Source: Prosthecodimorpha hirschii
GTDB lineage: Bacteria > Pseudomonadota > Alphaproteobacteria > Rhizobiales > Ancalomicrobiaceae
Assembly (NCBI RefSeq): GCF_001305515.1
Contig: NZ_LJYW01000001.1
Coordinates: 2,180,911 to 2,244,910, forward strand
Length of the DNA stretch: 64,000 nt
Direction: 5' to 3'
The translations under genes were made by a program, and so were the position numbers. The notes under the pieces are model-generated. The model had not been told where the DNA came from. It saw only the letters and a program-made list of their open reading frames with translations, and did not search any database. Of this stretch, positions 46,693-54,731 are shown in pieces. Numbering within the stretch: the first letter of the stretch is position 1; the number at the start of each line of letters is the position of its first letter.

Positions 46693-47348
46693 TGGCTGGC
46701 CCACACGATCCGGGCGAGCCAGGCGATCTCGGTCAGGGCCAGCCGCTCGGACCCCGGCGAATTCGGCGCCGCGACCTCCACCGATCGCTTGGTGCGGCGC
46801 AGGAAGATGCGGGCGGTCAGGGTCCCGTCCGGGGTCTGGATCAGCACGCGATCGCCGCGCCGGATTTCGATATCGGGGCGGACGATGATGACATCGCCGT
46901 CGCGATAGAGCGGCTGCATGCCCGAGCCGGCGACCTCGATCGCGAAGAGCGGGTCTTCCGGTGCCGCCGGAAAGGCGACCGCATCCCAGCCCGTCCCGGT
47001 CGGCCGCCCCCCGGGATCGAAGAAGCCGGGCGCACTGGCCTCGCGGGCGTCGATGAACGGTACCGTGCGGGCCGGCACGGGGTAGTCCGGCCCGTCGCGG
47101 CCTTCGACCAGCCCGACGAATTCGTCGAAGCGCGCGCCGACGGCCTGCAGCACCTTGGCGATCGACTCGGTGGAGGGCCAGCGCGGCCGGCCATCGCCGC
47201 CGTGACGCTTCGAACGGTTGAAGGTGGTCGGATCGAGCCCCGCCAGCCGCGCCAGACCCGACGGCGTCAGACCTTGGCGCGCCGCGAAAGCATCGATCGC
47301 GTTCCAGACACGTTCGTGCGTGATCGGGGGGACCGGCTCGCGCGTCAT
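46689..47348 (-). CDS. HTH / S24-type (LexA-CI-like) regulator lacking the Ser-Lys dyad
   Basis: A 219-residue regulator. An N-terminal helix-turn-helix (about 8-75, with GLTPSGLARLAGLDPTTFNR) is followed by an S24/LexA-type C-terminal domain (VAGSGMQPLYRDGDVIIVRP, then RRGDRVLIQTPDGTLTARIF). In the family the residue before Met is the catalytic Ser (GDSMEP), and a Lys follows the second strand. Here they read Gly and Arg, so self-cleavage is unlikely. It may be a stable repressor. ATG 47348 follows GCAGGG. An inverted repeat ATTCGT..ACGAAT lies just upstream. It is translationally coupled to the SNase-like gene. Confidence 0.75.
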   Translation of the reverse strand: MTREPVPPITHERVWNAIDAFAARQGLTPSGLARLAGLDPTTFNRSKRHGGDGRPRWPSTESIAKVLQAVGARFDEFVGLVEGRDGPDYPVPARTVPFIDAREASAPGFFDPGGRPTGTGWDAVAFPAAPEDPLFAIEVAGSGMQPLYRDGDVIIVRPDIEIRRGDRVLIQTPDGTLTARIFLRRTKRSVEVAAPNSPGSERLALTEIAWLARIVWASQ

Positions 47349-47373
47349 CGAATCTGGCCCTGCGACGAGAAAA

Positions 47374-47394
47374 ATTCGTCTGCGTCCAACGAAT
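47374..47394. promoter_or_regulatory. candidate operator of the S24-type regulator
   Basis: ATTCGT at 47374-47379 faces ACGAAT at 47389-47394 in an AT-rich patch 26 bases upstream of the regulator's start. Autoregulation is inferred from position. Confidence 0.35.
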
Positions 47395-47594
47395 ACTTCT
47401 GGATTATTGTCTTGTCCAGATTTAAACGCATAGGTTGTATATCGTCTGTGGATAAGGGAGAGTGGCACTACGTCCGACGCCCCAGCCTTGCGGCGCGGAA
47501 GTCCCATCGCTACACGGAAAGTCCGCGGCCGCACACCGGCACGGCGGTCCCCGCCGTCGGATCCGTATACCCGCGTGGATGGGACGATTCCGGT

Positions 47595-47942
47595 ATGTCC
47601 GACAAAATCTTCAAGATTGCGAATGCGGGCGCGTGGGCCGCCGCCGAAGCGCTCGGCCGGTTCGACGGCGCGCCGGTCGATCTGGCCGACGGCTACATCC
47701 ATTTCTCGACGCGCGCTCAGGTTGCGGAGACCGCCGCCCGGCATTTTGCAGGACAGGCCGATCTGATCCTGGTCGCCGTCGATCCGGCCTCTCTCGGCAC
47801 CGCCCTGCGCTACGAACCGTCGCGCGGAGGCCAGTTGTTTCCCCATCTCTACGGCCCCCTTCCGCTGTCCGCCGTCGCCTGGACCGCGCCGCTGCCGCTC
47901 GGATCCGACGGCCGCCACCTCTTTCCGGAGTTCGACCGGTGA
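47595..47942 (+). CDS. DUF952 family protein
   Basis: A 115-residue protein with the DUF952 pattern: [13 protein letters not shown], then [20 protein letters not shown], then [20 protein letters not shown]. The conserved His and Arg line a putative pocket related to glutathione S-transferase-like or ADP-ribosyltransferase-like folds, but no activity is established. The stop overlaps the pyrD start (GTGA); this DUF952-pyrD coupling is common in Hyphomicrobiales as I recall. Confidence 0.82.
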   Translation: MSDKIFKIANAGAWAAAEALGRFDGAPVDLADGYIHFSTRAQVAETAARHFAGQADLILVAVDPASLGTALRYEPSRGGQLFPHLYGPLPLSAVAWTAPLPLGSDGRHLFPEFDR

Positions 47943-49018
47943 CCCTCTACGGCCTTGCGCGCCCGGCGTTGTTCCGGATCGACGCCGAAACCGCCCACGG
48001 GCTGACCATCAAGGCGCTGGCCACCGGCCTGATGCCGGCCTGCGCGCCGGCCGACCCGCGCCTTGCGGTCAACCGGCTCGGCCTCGCCTTCCCGAATCCG
48101 ATCGGGATCGCCGCCGGCTTCGACAAGAACGGCGAGGTGCCGGACGCGATCCTGAAGATCGGCTTCGGCTTTGCCGAAGTCGGCACGGTGACGCCGCAGC
48201 CGCAGGCCGGCAATCCCAAGCCACGCATCTTCCGCCTGCCGCGCGACCGGGCCGTGATCAACCGGCTGGGCTTCAACAACCAGGGCCATGCGGCGCTCCG
48301 GGCCCGGCTCATCGACCGGCGCGGGCGCGGCGGCATCGTCGGCGTCAATATCGGCGCCAACAAGGACACGGTCGACCGCGCCGCCGACTATGTCGCCGGC
48401 ATCGAGGCCTTCGCCGACCTGGCGTCCTATTTCACCGTCAACATCTCGTCGCCCAACACCGTCGGCCTGCGCGACCTGCAGGCCCGTGCCGCGCTCGCCG
48501 ACCTGCTCGCCCGCACCGTGGCGGCGCGCGACGCCGCCGCAGAGCGCCATGGCCGCCGGGTGCCGGTGCTGGTCAAGATCGCCCCGGATCTCGACGCCCA
48601 CGGCCTGGAGGACGTGGCCGCCGAGGCGCTCGACAAGAAGGTCGACGGGATCATCGTCTCCAACACGACCCTGTCGCGCGAGCATCTGGTCGAGCCCGCC
48701 GCGCGCGAGACCGGCGGCCTGTCCGGCCGCCCGCTGTTCCTCAGGTCGACCGCGATGCTGGCGCGCATGCGGCTCATGGTCGGTCCCGACATGGTGCTGG
48801 TCGGCGTCGGCGGGGTCGACAGCGTCGAGACCGCCTTCGCCAAGATCACGGCCGGAGCCGATCTGGTTCAGATCTATACCGGCCTCGTCTATGAGGGGCC
48901 GAACCTCGTGCGCTCGATCCTGGACGGTCTCGCCCGCCAGGTCCGCCGCGACCGGCTCGGCTCGATCGCCGAGGCCGTTGGCAGCGAGGCGCGCCGCTGG
49001 GCCGAGGCGGCCGGCTAG
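47939..49018 (+). CDS. pyrD: dihydroorotate dehydrogenase (quinone), class 2
   Basis: A 359-residue membrane-associated flavoenzyme of pyrimidine synthesis that passes electrons from dihydroorotate to quinone. The N-terminal helix ([20 protein letters not shown]) that docks in the membrane marks class 2. Then come [48 protein letters not shown] with the catalytic Ser, VLVKIAPDL, and the FMN phosphate loop [11 protein letters not shown] 47939 overlaps the TGA of the DUF952 gene, so translation is coupled. Confidence 0.95.
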   Translation: MTLYGLARPALFRIDAETAHGLTIKALATGLMPACAPADPRLAVNRLGLAFPNPIGIAAGFDKNGEVPDAILKIGFGFAEVGTVTPQPQAGNPKPRIFRLPRDRAVINRLGFNNQGHAALRARLIDRRGRGGIVGVNIGANKDTVDRAADYVAGIEAFADLASYFTVNISSPNTVGLRDLQARAALADLLARTVAARDAAAERHGRRVPVLVKIAPDLDAHGLEDVAAEALDKKVDGIIVSNTTLSREHLVEPAARETGGLSGRPLFLRSTAMLARMRLMVGPDMVLVGVGGVDSVETAFAKITAGADLVQIYTGLVYEGPNLVRSILDGLARQVRRDRLGSIAEAVGSEARRWAEAAG

Positions 49019-49263
49019 GGCGCGGCCGATCCGGCGAAGGCCGGAGACCTCTGCGCACCGTTTCGGCAGGACCGCATTCTTTCCGCGCAGATTTGCCGAA
49101 AATTCGCCGCGCCGCCCGGGCACGTGATCGAATATCAAGACTTTCATGGCGTGATGCTCCAATGCGACGGCGCCGGCGGCCGCGCCGGCCAGCGCCGGAC
49201 CGGCATAACCCGCCGGCGAAGCCGTCTTGCCCGGGACGTGCGGGCGGAAATGAGGAGGAGAGG

Positions 49264-50196
49264 GTGCAGCTCTACCTGCCGATCGCCGAACTGCCCGTGA
49301 ACATGTTCATGATCTTCGGCATGGGCGCGGCGGTCGGGTTCCTGTCCGGCCTGTTCGGCGTCGGGGGCGGCTTCCTGCTGACCCCGCTCCTGGTCTTCTC
49401 CGGCATCCAGCCGGCCGTGGCGGTTGCGACCGTGACCAGCCAGATCGTCGCCTCCTCGGCCTCCGGCGCGCTCGCCTACTGGCGGCGCAAATCGATCGAC
49501 TGGAAGCTCGCCCTGTTCCTGCTCGCCGGCGGTGTCGTCGGCACGGTCTTCGGCGTGCTGGTGTTCCGGCTGCTGCGCACGATCGGCCAGCTCGATGTCG
49601 TCATCGGCCTCTGCTACGTCGTCTTTCTGGGCGGCATCGGCATGCTGATGGTGGTCGAGAGCGTCCGCTTCATGCTAGCCCAGCGTGGCGCCACGCCGCC
49701 GGAACCGCGCAAGCTGCGTCAGCACAGCTGGATCCACGGGCTGCCCTTCAAGGTGCGCTTCCAGCGGTCGCGCCTCTACATCTCGGCCATCCCGATCCTG
49801 GCGCTCGGCGTGTTCATCGGCTTTCTCGGCACGCTGCTCGGCATCGGCGGCGGCTTCATCATGGTGCCGGCACTGATCTATCTCTTGAAGGTGCCGACCA
49901 CGGTCGTGATCGGCACCTCGCTGGTCCAGATCCTCGGCACCATGGCGGTCGCCACCGTCCTGCAGGCCTATTCGAACCAGTCGGTCGACGCGGTGCTGGC
50001 CCTGATCCTGATGGTCGGCGGCGTCATCGGCGCGCAGTTCGGCGCCCAGGTCGGATCGCGCCTGCGCGGCGAACAGCTGCGCGCCTTGCTCGGGCTCCTC
50101 ATCCTGGCGGTCGGCGTGCGCTTCGCCGTCGATCTGGTGATCACCCCGCAGGAACCGTTCTCCCTGGCCCCCCTCGTCTCCGGAGCGGCGCCGTGA
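49264..50196 (+). CDS. TSUP (TauE/SafE) family exporter
   Basis: A 310-residue membrane protein with eight hydrophobic segments in two repeats, each starting with the family signature: GFLSGLFGVGGGFLLTPLLV and IGFLGTLLGIGGGFIMVPAL. TSUP proteins move sulfite, sulfoacetate or other organosulfur anions. GTG 49264 has a strong AGGAGGAGAGG upstream, which decides the start over the ATG at 49093. It overlaps the next gene by four bases and the two usually occur together. Confidence 0.88.
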   Translation: MQLYLPIAELPVNMFMIFGMGAAVGFLSGLFGVGGGFLLTPLLVFSGIQPAVAVATVTSQIVASSASGALAYWRRKSIDWKLALFLLAGGVVGTVFGVLVFRLLRTIGQLDVVIGLCYVVFLGGIGMLMVVESVRFMLAQRGATPPEPRKLRQHSWIHGLPFKVRFQRSRLYISAIPILALGVFIGFLGTLLGIGGGFIMVPALIYLLKVPTTVVIGTSLVQILGTMAVATVLQAYSNQSVDAVLALILMVGGVIGAQFGAQVGSRLRGEQLRALLGLLILAVGVRFAVDLVITPQEPFSLAPLVSGAAP

Positions 50197-50975
50197 GAGC
50201 CCTGCAGGCCGCCATCGTTCTCGCCGGCGCCATCCTGGCCTGCATCCCCGCGGCGCGCGCGGAGACGCTGGTGGTGGCGACCTCGACCGGCACGGTCAAC
50301 ATCGCCTCGAACTTCTCGGGTACCGACATCACCGTCTTCGGGTCGATCGAACGCGACCGGGCGACGGTCTCGCGGGCCTCCGAATACCAGATCGCCGTGC
50401 AGGTCTTCGGCCCGGGCGAAACCGTGGTGACGCGGCGCAAGCAGCGCGGCTTCGGCGTCTGGGTGAACCGCGACAGCCGCACCTATGTCGACGTGCCGAG
50501 CTTCTATGCGGCGCTGACCACCGGGACGATCGACCAGATCGGCCCGCCCGAGACCCTGAGGCGCTTCCAGGTCGGCCTGGAACACCTGATCCTGCCGGAA
50601 CGGTCGACCGGCTCCCCGGACGATCCGGCGCCGGGCGATCCGGACTTCCGCGCCGGCTTCCTGCGCCTCAAGCTGCATGCCGGGCTCTATCGGGAGCTGC
50701 CCGGCGCCGTCACCTTCCTGAGCCCGACGCTGTTTCGCGCCACCATCCCGCTGCCGGCCAACGTGCCGGTCGGCCAGTTCCGCATCCAGGTCGGCCTGTT
50801 CCAGGAAGGCGTCTCGCTCGCCCAGCACACGTCGGCGGTGGTGGTCTCCAAGACGGGCTTCGAACAGTTCATGTTCGACCTCGCCTTCACACGCCCCCTG
50901 CTCTACGGCCTCGGCACCGTCGTCCTGGCGCTGCTGACCGGCTGGTTCGCCGGCATCATTTTCCGCCGGGATTGA
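50193..50975 (+). CDS. TIGR02186 family protein, partner of TSUP exporter
   Basis: A 260-residue protein with a signal peptide (about 1-23, ending ARAE), a large periplasmic beta-rich domain (SNFSGTDITVFGSIE near the start) and one C-terminal membrane helix (LYGLGTVVLALLTGWFAGII). It corresponds to the TIGR02186 family that regularly follows a TauE/SafE exporter. GTG 50193 overlaps the exporter stop as GTGA. Its role is probably accessory to export. Confidence 0.82.
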   Translation: MRALQAAIVLAGAILACIPAARAETLVVATSTGTVNIASNFSGTDITVFGSIERDRATVSRASEYQIAVQVFGPGETVVTRRKQRGFGVWVNRDSRTYVDVPSFYAALTTGTIDQIGPPETLRRFQVGLEHLILPERSTGSPDDPAPGDPDFRAGFLRLKLHAGLYRELPGAVTFLSPTLFRATIPLPANVPVGQFRIQVGLFQEGVSLAQHTSAVVVSKTGFEQFMFDLAFTRPLLYGLGTVVLALLTGWFAGIIFRRD

Positions 50976-51010
50976 AATGCCGGACTGGCCGGCGGCCTGA
51001 GCGCGGCGGC

Positions 51011-51136
51011 TCATACCGACGGTCATGGAATGATCGTCGGTATTCGATACGCGAATTTCTTATGCCTCTGACACATATGAGAAATTCGCGTTACTTCAAC
51101 GGCCCGATGCGTCAGCATCCTGGGCCGTTGGTATCA
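51011..51136 (-). repeat. 126-bp multi-hairpin repeat, copy B
   Basis: It fills most of the convergent gap between the TIGR02186 gene and pdeM. On the minus strand it begins TGATACCAACGG, where TGA is the pdeM stop codon, and it ends in TGA. Hairpins: CCGACGGTCAT (51016-51026) with ATGATCGTCGG (51030-51040), 11 bp with one G-T; CGCGAATTTCT (51050-51060) with AGAAATTCGCG (51080-51090), perfect; AACGGCCC (51098-51105) with GGGCCGTT (51122-51129). Relative to the gene stop it is in the opposite orientation to copies A and C. Confidence 0.9.
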
Positions 51137-51967
51137 GTCCGGCGTAAGGTGCCGGCGCGGGAAGCTGTAGACCCGGCCGTCGCCGACCAGATGGGCGACG
51201 AGGCCGGCGGGGTCGAACAGGCCGCGATAGGCGCGGTCGAGCAGGTTGAGCCCGCCCGTCAGCGCCCCGAAGGCCGGCAGGATCAGCCGCCGGCCGTCGG
51301 TCGCGAAGCAGCGCCGGCGCACCGATTTCGGCCGCAGCAGGACGCGCGCGGCCGGATGCAGATGTCCGGCGATCTCGCCGGGCTCCGCCTCCGCGGCGGG
51401 CTCGTGGCGGAACAGGAGCGGCCCGATCGCGAGTTCCTCGACGACCGTCCCGCCGATCGCGCCGCGCAGGGCACGGTCATGATTGCCGGCAACCCAGACC
51501 CAGTCGCGGCCCGCCTGCAGCGCCGCGATCCGCTGGCGAGCCTCCCCGGCGATCCGCTCCAGCGCGAAGGGATCGTGGAAGGCGTCGCCGAGCGAAATCA
51601 CGCGGGCGGGCCTGAGGGCGGCGACCAGACGGTCCAGACGGTCGAGCGTGACGGCGGTATCGTAGGGCGGCAGCAGGGACCCGCGCCGGGCCAGCGACGA
51701 GGCCTTCTCGAAATGCAGATCGGCGACCACCAGCGTCGCGGCCTCCGGCCACCACAGGGCACCGTCGGCCAGCAGTCTCAGCTCGGTCCCGCAGAAGGCC
51801 AGCACCGCGGCTCCGGCGGCCGGATCGCGGGCCGGCCCGGGAGTGCCGGGGGTCTTGGCGCCGGGGACCTTGGCGTGGAGAACGGCGGCAGCCGGATTGC
51901 GGTCACCCGGAACCGCGGCGGCATCGCCGGCAGGGTCATCACGGTCGAGGGCGGCGGCGAATCGCAT
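51134..51967 (-). CDS. pdeM: ligase-associated endonuclease PdeM (metallophosphoesterase)
   Basis: A 277-residue metallophosphoesterase. The metal motifs are VVADLHFEKASS, ISLGDAFHD, WVAGNHDRAL and IAGHLHPAA. It matches TIGR04123, the phosphoesterase of the ligase-associated repair set. It has a roughly 55-residue Ala/Pro-rich N-terminal extension that the family lacks, if ATG 51967 is the true start. In related genomes pdeM usually lies next to the helicase; here it is 13 kb away. Its TGA stop is the end of repeat copy B. Confidence 0.88.
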   Translation of the reverse strand: MRFAAALDRDDPAGDAAAVPGDRNPAAAVLHAKVPGAKTPGTPGPARDPAAGAAVLAFCGTELRLLADGALWWPEAATLVVADLHFEKASSLARRGSLLPPYDTAVTLDRLDRLVAALRPARVISLGDAFHDPFALERIAGEARQRIAALQAGRDWVWVAGNHDRALRGAIGGTVVEELAIGPLLFRHEPAAEAEPGEIAGHLHPAARVLLRPKSVRRRCFATDGRRLILPAFGALTGGLNLLDRAYRGLFDPAGLVAHLVGDGRVYSFPRRHLTPD

Positions 51968-52070
51968 GGTATGATCCTGCCAGATCCGATGCGCCGCCGC
52001 GACGCTCGAATTCATGGTCTGTTCCTGATGATCGTCAGCGGACGCATGCCGGGCCGGCGGAGAAACCGGC

Positions 52071-52466
52071 TCAGTTGACGACCCGCTTTTCGGCCGGCGT
52101 GTCGAGCGAGAAGGCCGGGATGTCGACGGTCAGGCTGCCGCCGTCGGCCATGTCCATCACGTAGTTGCCGACCATGAACCCGGACGAGGTCGTCAGCGGG
52201 CAGCCGGAGGTATATTCGAAGCTGCCGCCGGGCGGGATGACCGGCTCCTCGCCGACCACACCCGGCCCGCGCACCTCCTGCGTGCGGCCATGGGCGTCCA
52301 TGATCCGCCAATAGCGGGTCCGGAGCTGGACCGCGACCTGAGAGAGGTTGGTGATCTCGACCGTATAGGCCCAGAAGTATCGTCCCTGCGCCGGTTCCGA
52401 CTTCTCTTCCAGGAAGTGCGGCTCGACGGTCACCCGGATGCCGCCGGTCACCGCCTCGTATCGCAT
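52071..52466 (-). CDS. apaG: Co2+/Mg2+ efflux protein ApaG
   Basis: A 131-residue ApaG with the fibronectin-type beta-sandwich: YTVEITNLSQVAVQLRTRYW, then VRGPGVVGEEPVIPPGGSFE, YTSGCPLTTSSGFMVGNYVM. Length and motifs are typical. The name comes from a cobalt-resistance phenotype; the molecular function is uncertain. ATG 52466 follows AGGAGAGAGCGA, a good ribosome site. Confidence 0.93.
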   Translation of the reverse strand: MRYEAVTGGIRVTVEPHFLEEKSEPAQGRYFWAYTVEITNLSQVAVQLRTRYWRIMDAHGRTQEVRGPGVVGEEPVIPPGGSFEYTSGCPLTTSSGFMVGNYVMDMADGGSLTVDIPAFSLDTPAEKRVVN

Positions 52467-52650
52467 TCGCTCTCTCCTGCCGGTCTGGTCGCGGCGCCAC
52501 TCGGGCATCCGCGGACGGCCGCGTTGCGCGACCGTCGCATGCCCCATAGTCTCGGTGCCGGCGTGGCCCCGGTCGATCGACCCGGAACGCCCTGCGTCGC
52601 GAAATCTGCCATGGCGGCAGCACGCCTGTCGAGGCTGGGGACGATATCGC

Positions 52651-53262
52651 ATGCTGGACGGAATCGCGCGGCGCCTGATCGACGGTCGGCTCGACCGGAT
52701 CGGCCGCGATCTGGCCCGCCGCGGCGTCACCGCCGACCAGGTGACGGCGGCCGGCTTCATCGCCAGCCTGATCGCCATCGGGCTGGTCGCCATCGGGTCG
52801 CCGGCCGCCGCGGTCGCCTTCGTGCTGGCCGGCCGGATCGCCGACGGTCTCGACGGCGCGGTCGCCCGGGCGACGGCGAAGACCGATCTCGGCGGCTTTC
52901 TCGACATCGTCTGCGATTTCGTCTTCTACGGCGGCTTGCCGCTCGCCTTCGCGATCGCCGATCCGGCCGCGAACGCCCTGCCGGCCGCCTTCCTGATCGC
53001 GACCTTCTACGTCAACGGCGCGAGCTTTCTCGGCTTCGCCATCCTGGCGGCGCGGCGCGGCCTTGAGACGGCCCAGCGCGGCTCGAAATCGCTCTACTTC
53101 ACGACCGGCCTCGCCGAGGGCACCGAGACCATCGCGGTGTTCCTGGCGGCCTGCCTGTGGCCGGCCGCCTTCCCGGCGCTCGCCTGGGGCTTCGGCATCC
53201 TCTGCCTGGTCACCGCCGCCGCCCGGGTCCGGCTCGCCATCGCGACGTTCCGGAACCCGTGA
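52651..53262 (+). CDS. CDP-alcohol phosphatidyltransferase
   Basis: A 203-residue integral membrane enzyme. The CDP-alcohol motif D-x2-DG-x2-AR-x8-G-x3-D-x3-D is complete in DGLDGAVARATAKTDLGGF followed by LDIVCD. Six membrane spans are expected. It transfers a phosphatidyl or similar group from a CDP-lipid to an alcohol; phosphatidylglycerol-phosphate or phosphatidylcholine-like products are possible, but the acceptor cannot be inferred. Its N-terminal part (VTADQVTAAGFIASL) is that of the stand-alone transferase family near PgsA-like enzymes. Confidence 0.85.
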   Translation: MLDGIARRLIDGRLDRIGRDLARRGVTADQVTAAGFIASLIAIGLVAIGSPAAAVAFVLAGRIADGLDGAVARATAKTDLGGFLDIVCDFVFYGGLPLAFAIADPAANALPAAFLIATFYVNGASFLGFAILAARRGLETAQRGSKSLYFTTGLAEGTETIAVFLAACLWPAAFPALAWGFGILCLVTAAARVRLAIATFRNP

Positions 53263-53272
53263 CGGCGACGCC

Positions 53273-54484
53273 TCACTCCGCCGCGGCGACGAGCCGGCCC
53301 GCATCGAGCGCGCCGATCAGATCCTCGACCAGATCGTCGGGATCCTCCAGGCCGACCGAGAGCCGCAGCATGCCGTCGGTGATGCCGAGCTCGGCGCGCG
53401 CCTCCGGGGTCAGCCGCTGGTGCGTGGTCGTCGACGGATGGGTGATCAGGCTCTTGGCGTCGCCGAGATTGTTCGAGATGCGGATGATCTCGAGGCCGTT
53501 GGCGACCGCGAAGGCGCCCGCCTTGCCGCCCGCAACCTCGAAGCAGACGAGGCTCGAGCCGCCGGTCATCTGGCGGGCGATCGTCGCCGCCTGCGGATGG
53601 TCGGCGCGGCCGGGATAGATCACCTTGGTGACCGCCGGATGGGCGGCGAGCGCATCGGCGACCAGGGCCGCGTTGCGGGTCTGGCGCTCGACCCGGACCG
53701 CCAGCGTCTCCAGTCCCTTAAGCAGGACCCAGGCGTTGAACGGGCTCATCGACGGGCCGGTCTGGCGGATGAAGACCTGCAGGTACTTCTCCAGGAATGC
53801 CTTCGAGCACAGCACGACGCCGCCGAGGCAGCGGCCCTGGCCGTCGATATGCTTGGTCGCCGAATAGACCACCACGTCGGCGCCGAGTTTCAGGGGCGAC
53901 TGGAACAGCGGCGTGGCGAAGACATTGTCGACCACCAGGATGGCGCCGGCCGCATGGGCGATCTCGGCGATCGCCGCGATGTCGTAGACTTCGAGCGTCG
54001 GGTTTGTCGGGCTTTCCAGGAACAGGACCCGGGTCTCGGGCCGGATGGCGGCGCGCCACTGGTCGAGATCGGCGCCGTCGACCAGCGTGCAGGCGATGCC
54101 GAAGCGCGGACAGAGATCCTCGACGATATAGCGGCAGGAGCCGAACAAGGCCTTGGCGGCGACGACATGGTCGCCGGCCGACAGCCGCGACAGCAGCGCG
54201 GCATTGACCGCCGCCATGCCGGTCGCGGTGGCGCGCGCGACTTCCGCGCCCTCGATCAGCGCCATGCGGTCCTCGAACATGGTCACGGTCGGGTTGCCGA
54301 AGCGCGAATACTGGTAGCCCGGCGACAGGTTCAGAAACCGCGCCTCGGCCTCTTCGGCGGAGCCGTAGACGAAGCCCTGGGTCAGGAACAGCGCCTCGGA
54401 CGTCTCGTTGAACTGGGAGCGGAGCGTGCCGCCATGGACGAGATCGGTCGCGGGCCGCCGGCGGCGGGAGGGAGTAGTGCTCAT
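53273..54484 (-). CDS. metZ: O-succinylhomoserine sulfhydrylase MetZ
   Basis: A 403-residue PLP enzyme of the Cys/Met-metabolism family that makes homocysteine from O-succinyl- or O-acetylhomoserine and sulfide. Landmarks are YSRFGNPTV, SPTNPTLEVYDI, VVDNVFATPLFQ, PLP lysine Lys211 in YSATKHIDGQGR, and SLGDAKSLITHPSTTTHQRL-like SNNLGDAKSLITHPSTTTH near the C-terminus. ATG 54484 is chosen over an upstream ATG at 54520, because that one lies inside the terminator. A SAM-II riboswitch and terminator precede it, which fixes its place in methionine synthesis. Confidence 0.93.
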   Translation of the reverse strand: MSTTPSRRRRPATDLVHGGTLRSQFNETSEALFLTQGFVYGSAEEAEARFLNLSPGYQYSRFGNPTVTMFEDRMALIEGAEVARATATGMAAVNAALLSRLSAGDHVVAAKALFGSCRYIVEDLCPRFGIACTLVDGADLDQWRAAIRPETRVLFLESPTNPTLEVYDIAAIAEIAHAAGAILVVDNVFATPLFQSPLKLGADVVVYSATKHIDGQGRCLGGVVLCSKAFLEKYLQVFIRQTGPSMSPFNAWVLLKGLETLAVRVERQTRNAALVADALAAHPAVTKVIYPGRADHPQAATIARQMTGGSSLVCFEVAGGKAGAFAVANGLEIIRISNNLGDAKSLITHPSTTTHQRLTPEARAELGITDGMLRLSVGLEDPDDLVEDLIGALDAGRLVAAAE

Positions 54485-54517
54485 GTCCGGACTCCGGAAC
54501 GCTGGCCGTGCGATGGA

Positions 54518-54553
54518 CACAAAAAATCCCGGCCAGCATACGCGGACCGGGTT
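54518..54553 (-). terminator. attenuator terminator between riboswitch and metZ
   Basis: On the minus strand CCCGGTC and GGCCGGG form a 7-bp stem (one T-G) followed by ATTTTTTG. It sits between the SAM-II aptamer and the metZ start and should form when SAM is bound. Confidence 0.75.
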
Positions 54554-54569
54554 CCATCACACCCCGGCC

Positions 54570-54622
54570 CTTTAGCGACTTATTTAACGTGGCTGCAAGC
54601 CGGCCGGCTCAAATGACCACGA
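54570..54622 (-). promoter_or_regulatory. SAM-II (metA-type) riboswitch
   Basis: The minus strand reads CGTGGTCATTTGAGCCGG, then CCGGCTTGCAGCCACG, then TTAAATAAGTCGCTAAA. P1 pairs CGTGG with CCACG, and the 3' part GTTAAATAAGTCGCTAAA is the near-invariant SAM-II pseudoknot strand. This is the known alphaproteobacterial riboswitch that turns off methionine genes when SAM is plentiful. An intrinsic terminator follows before metZ. Confidence 0.93.
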
Positions 54623-54731
54623 AGAGGAGGCTGCGATACGCCCGGCGGGCGGGCGTGTCAACACGTTTCCGCCTGCCACGAAATGGGCAGGCGCGACTCG
54701 ATTCTGTGTCGCGCATCGGCTAACTGTCGGC

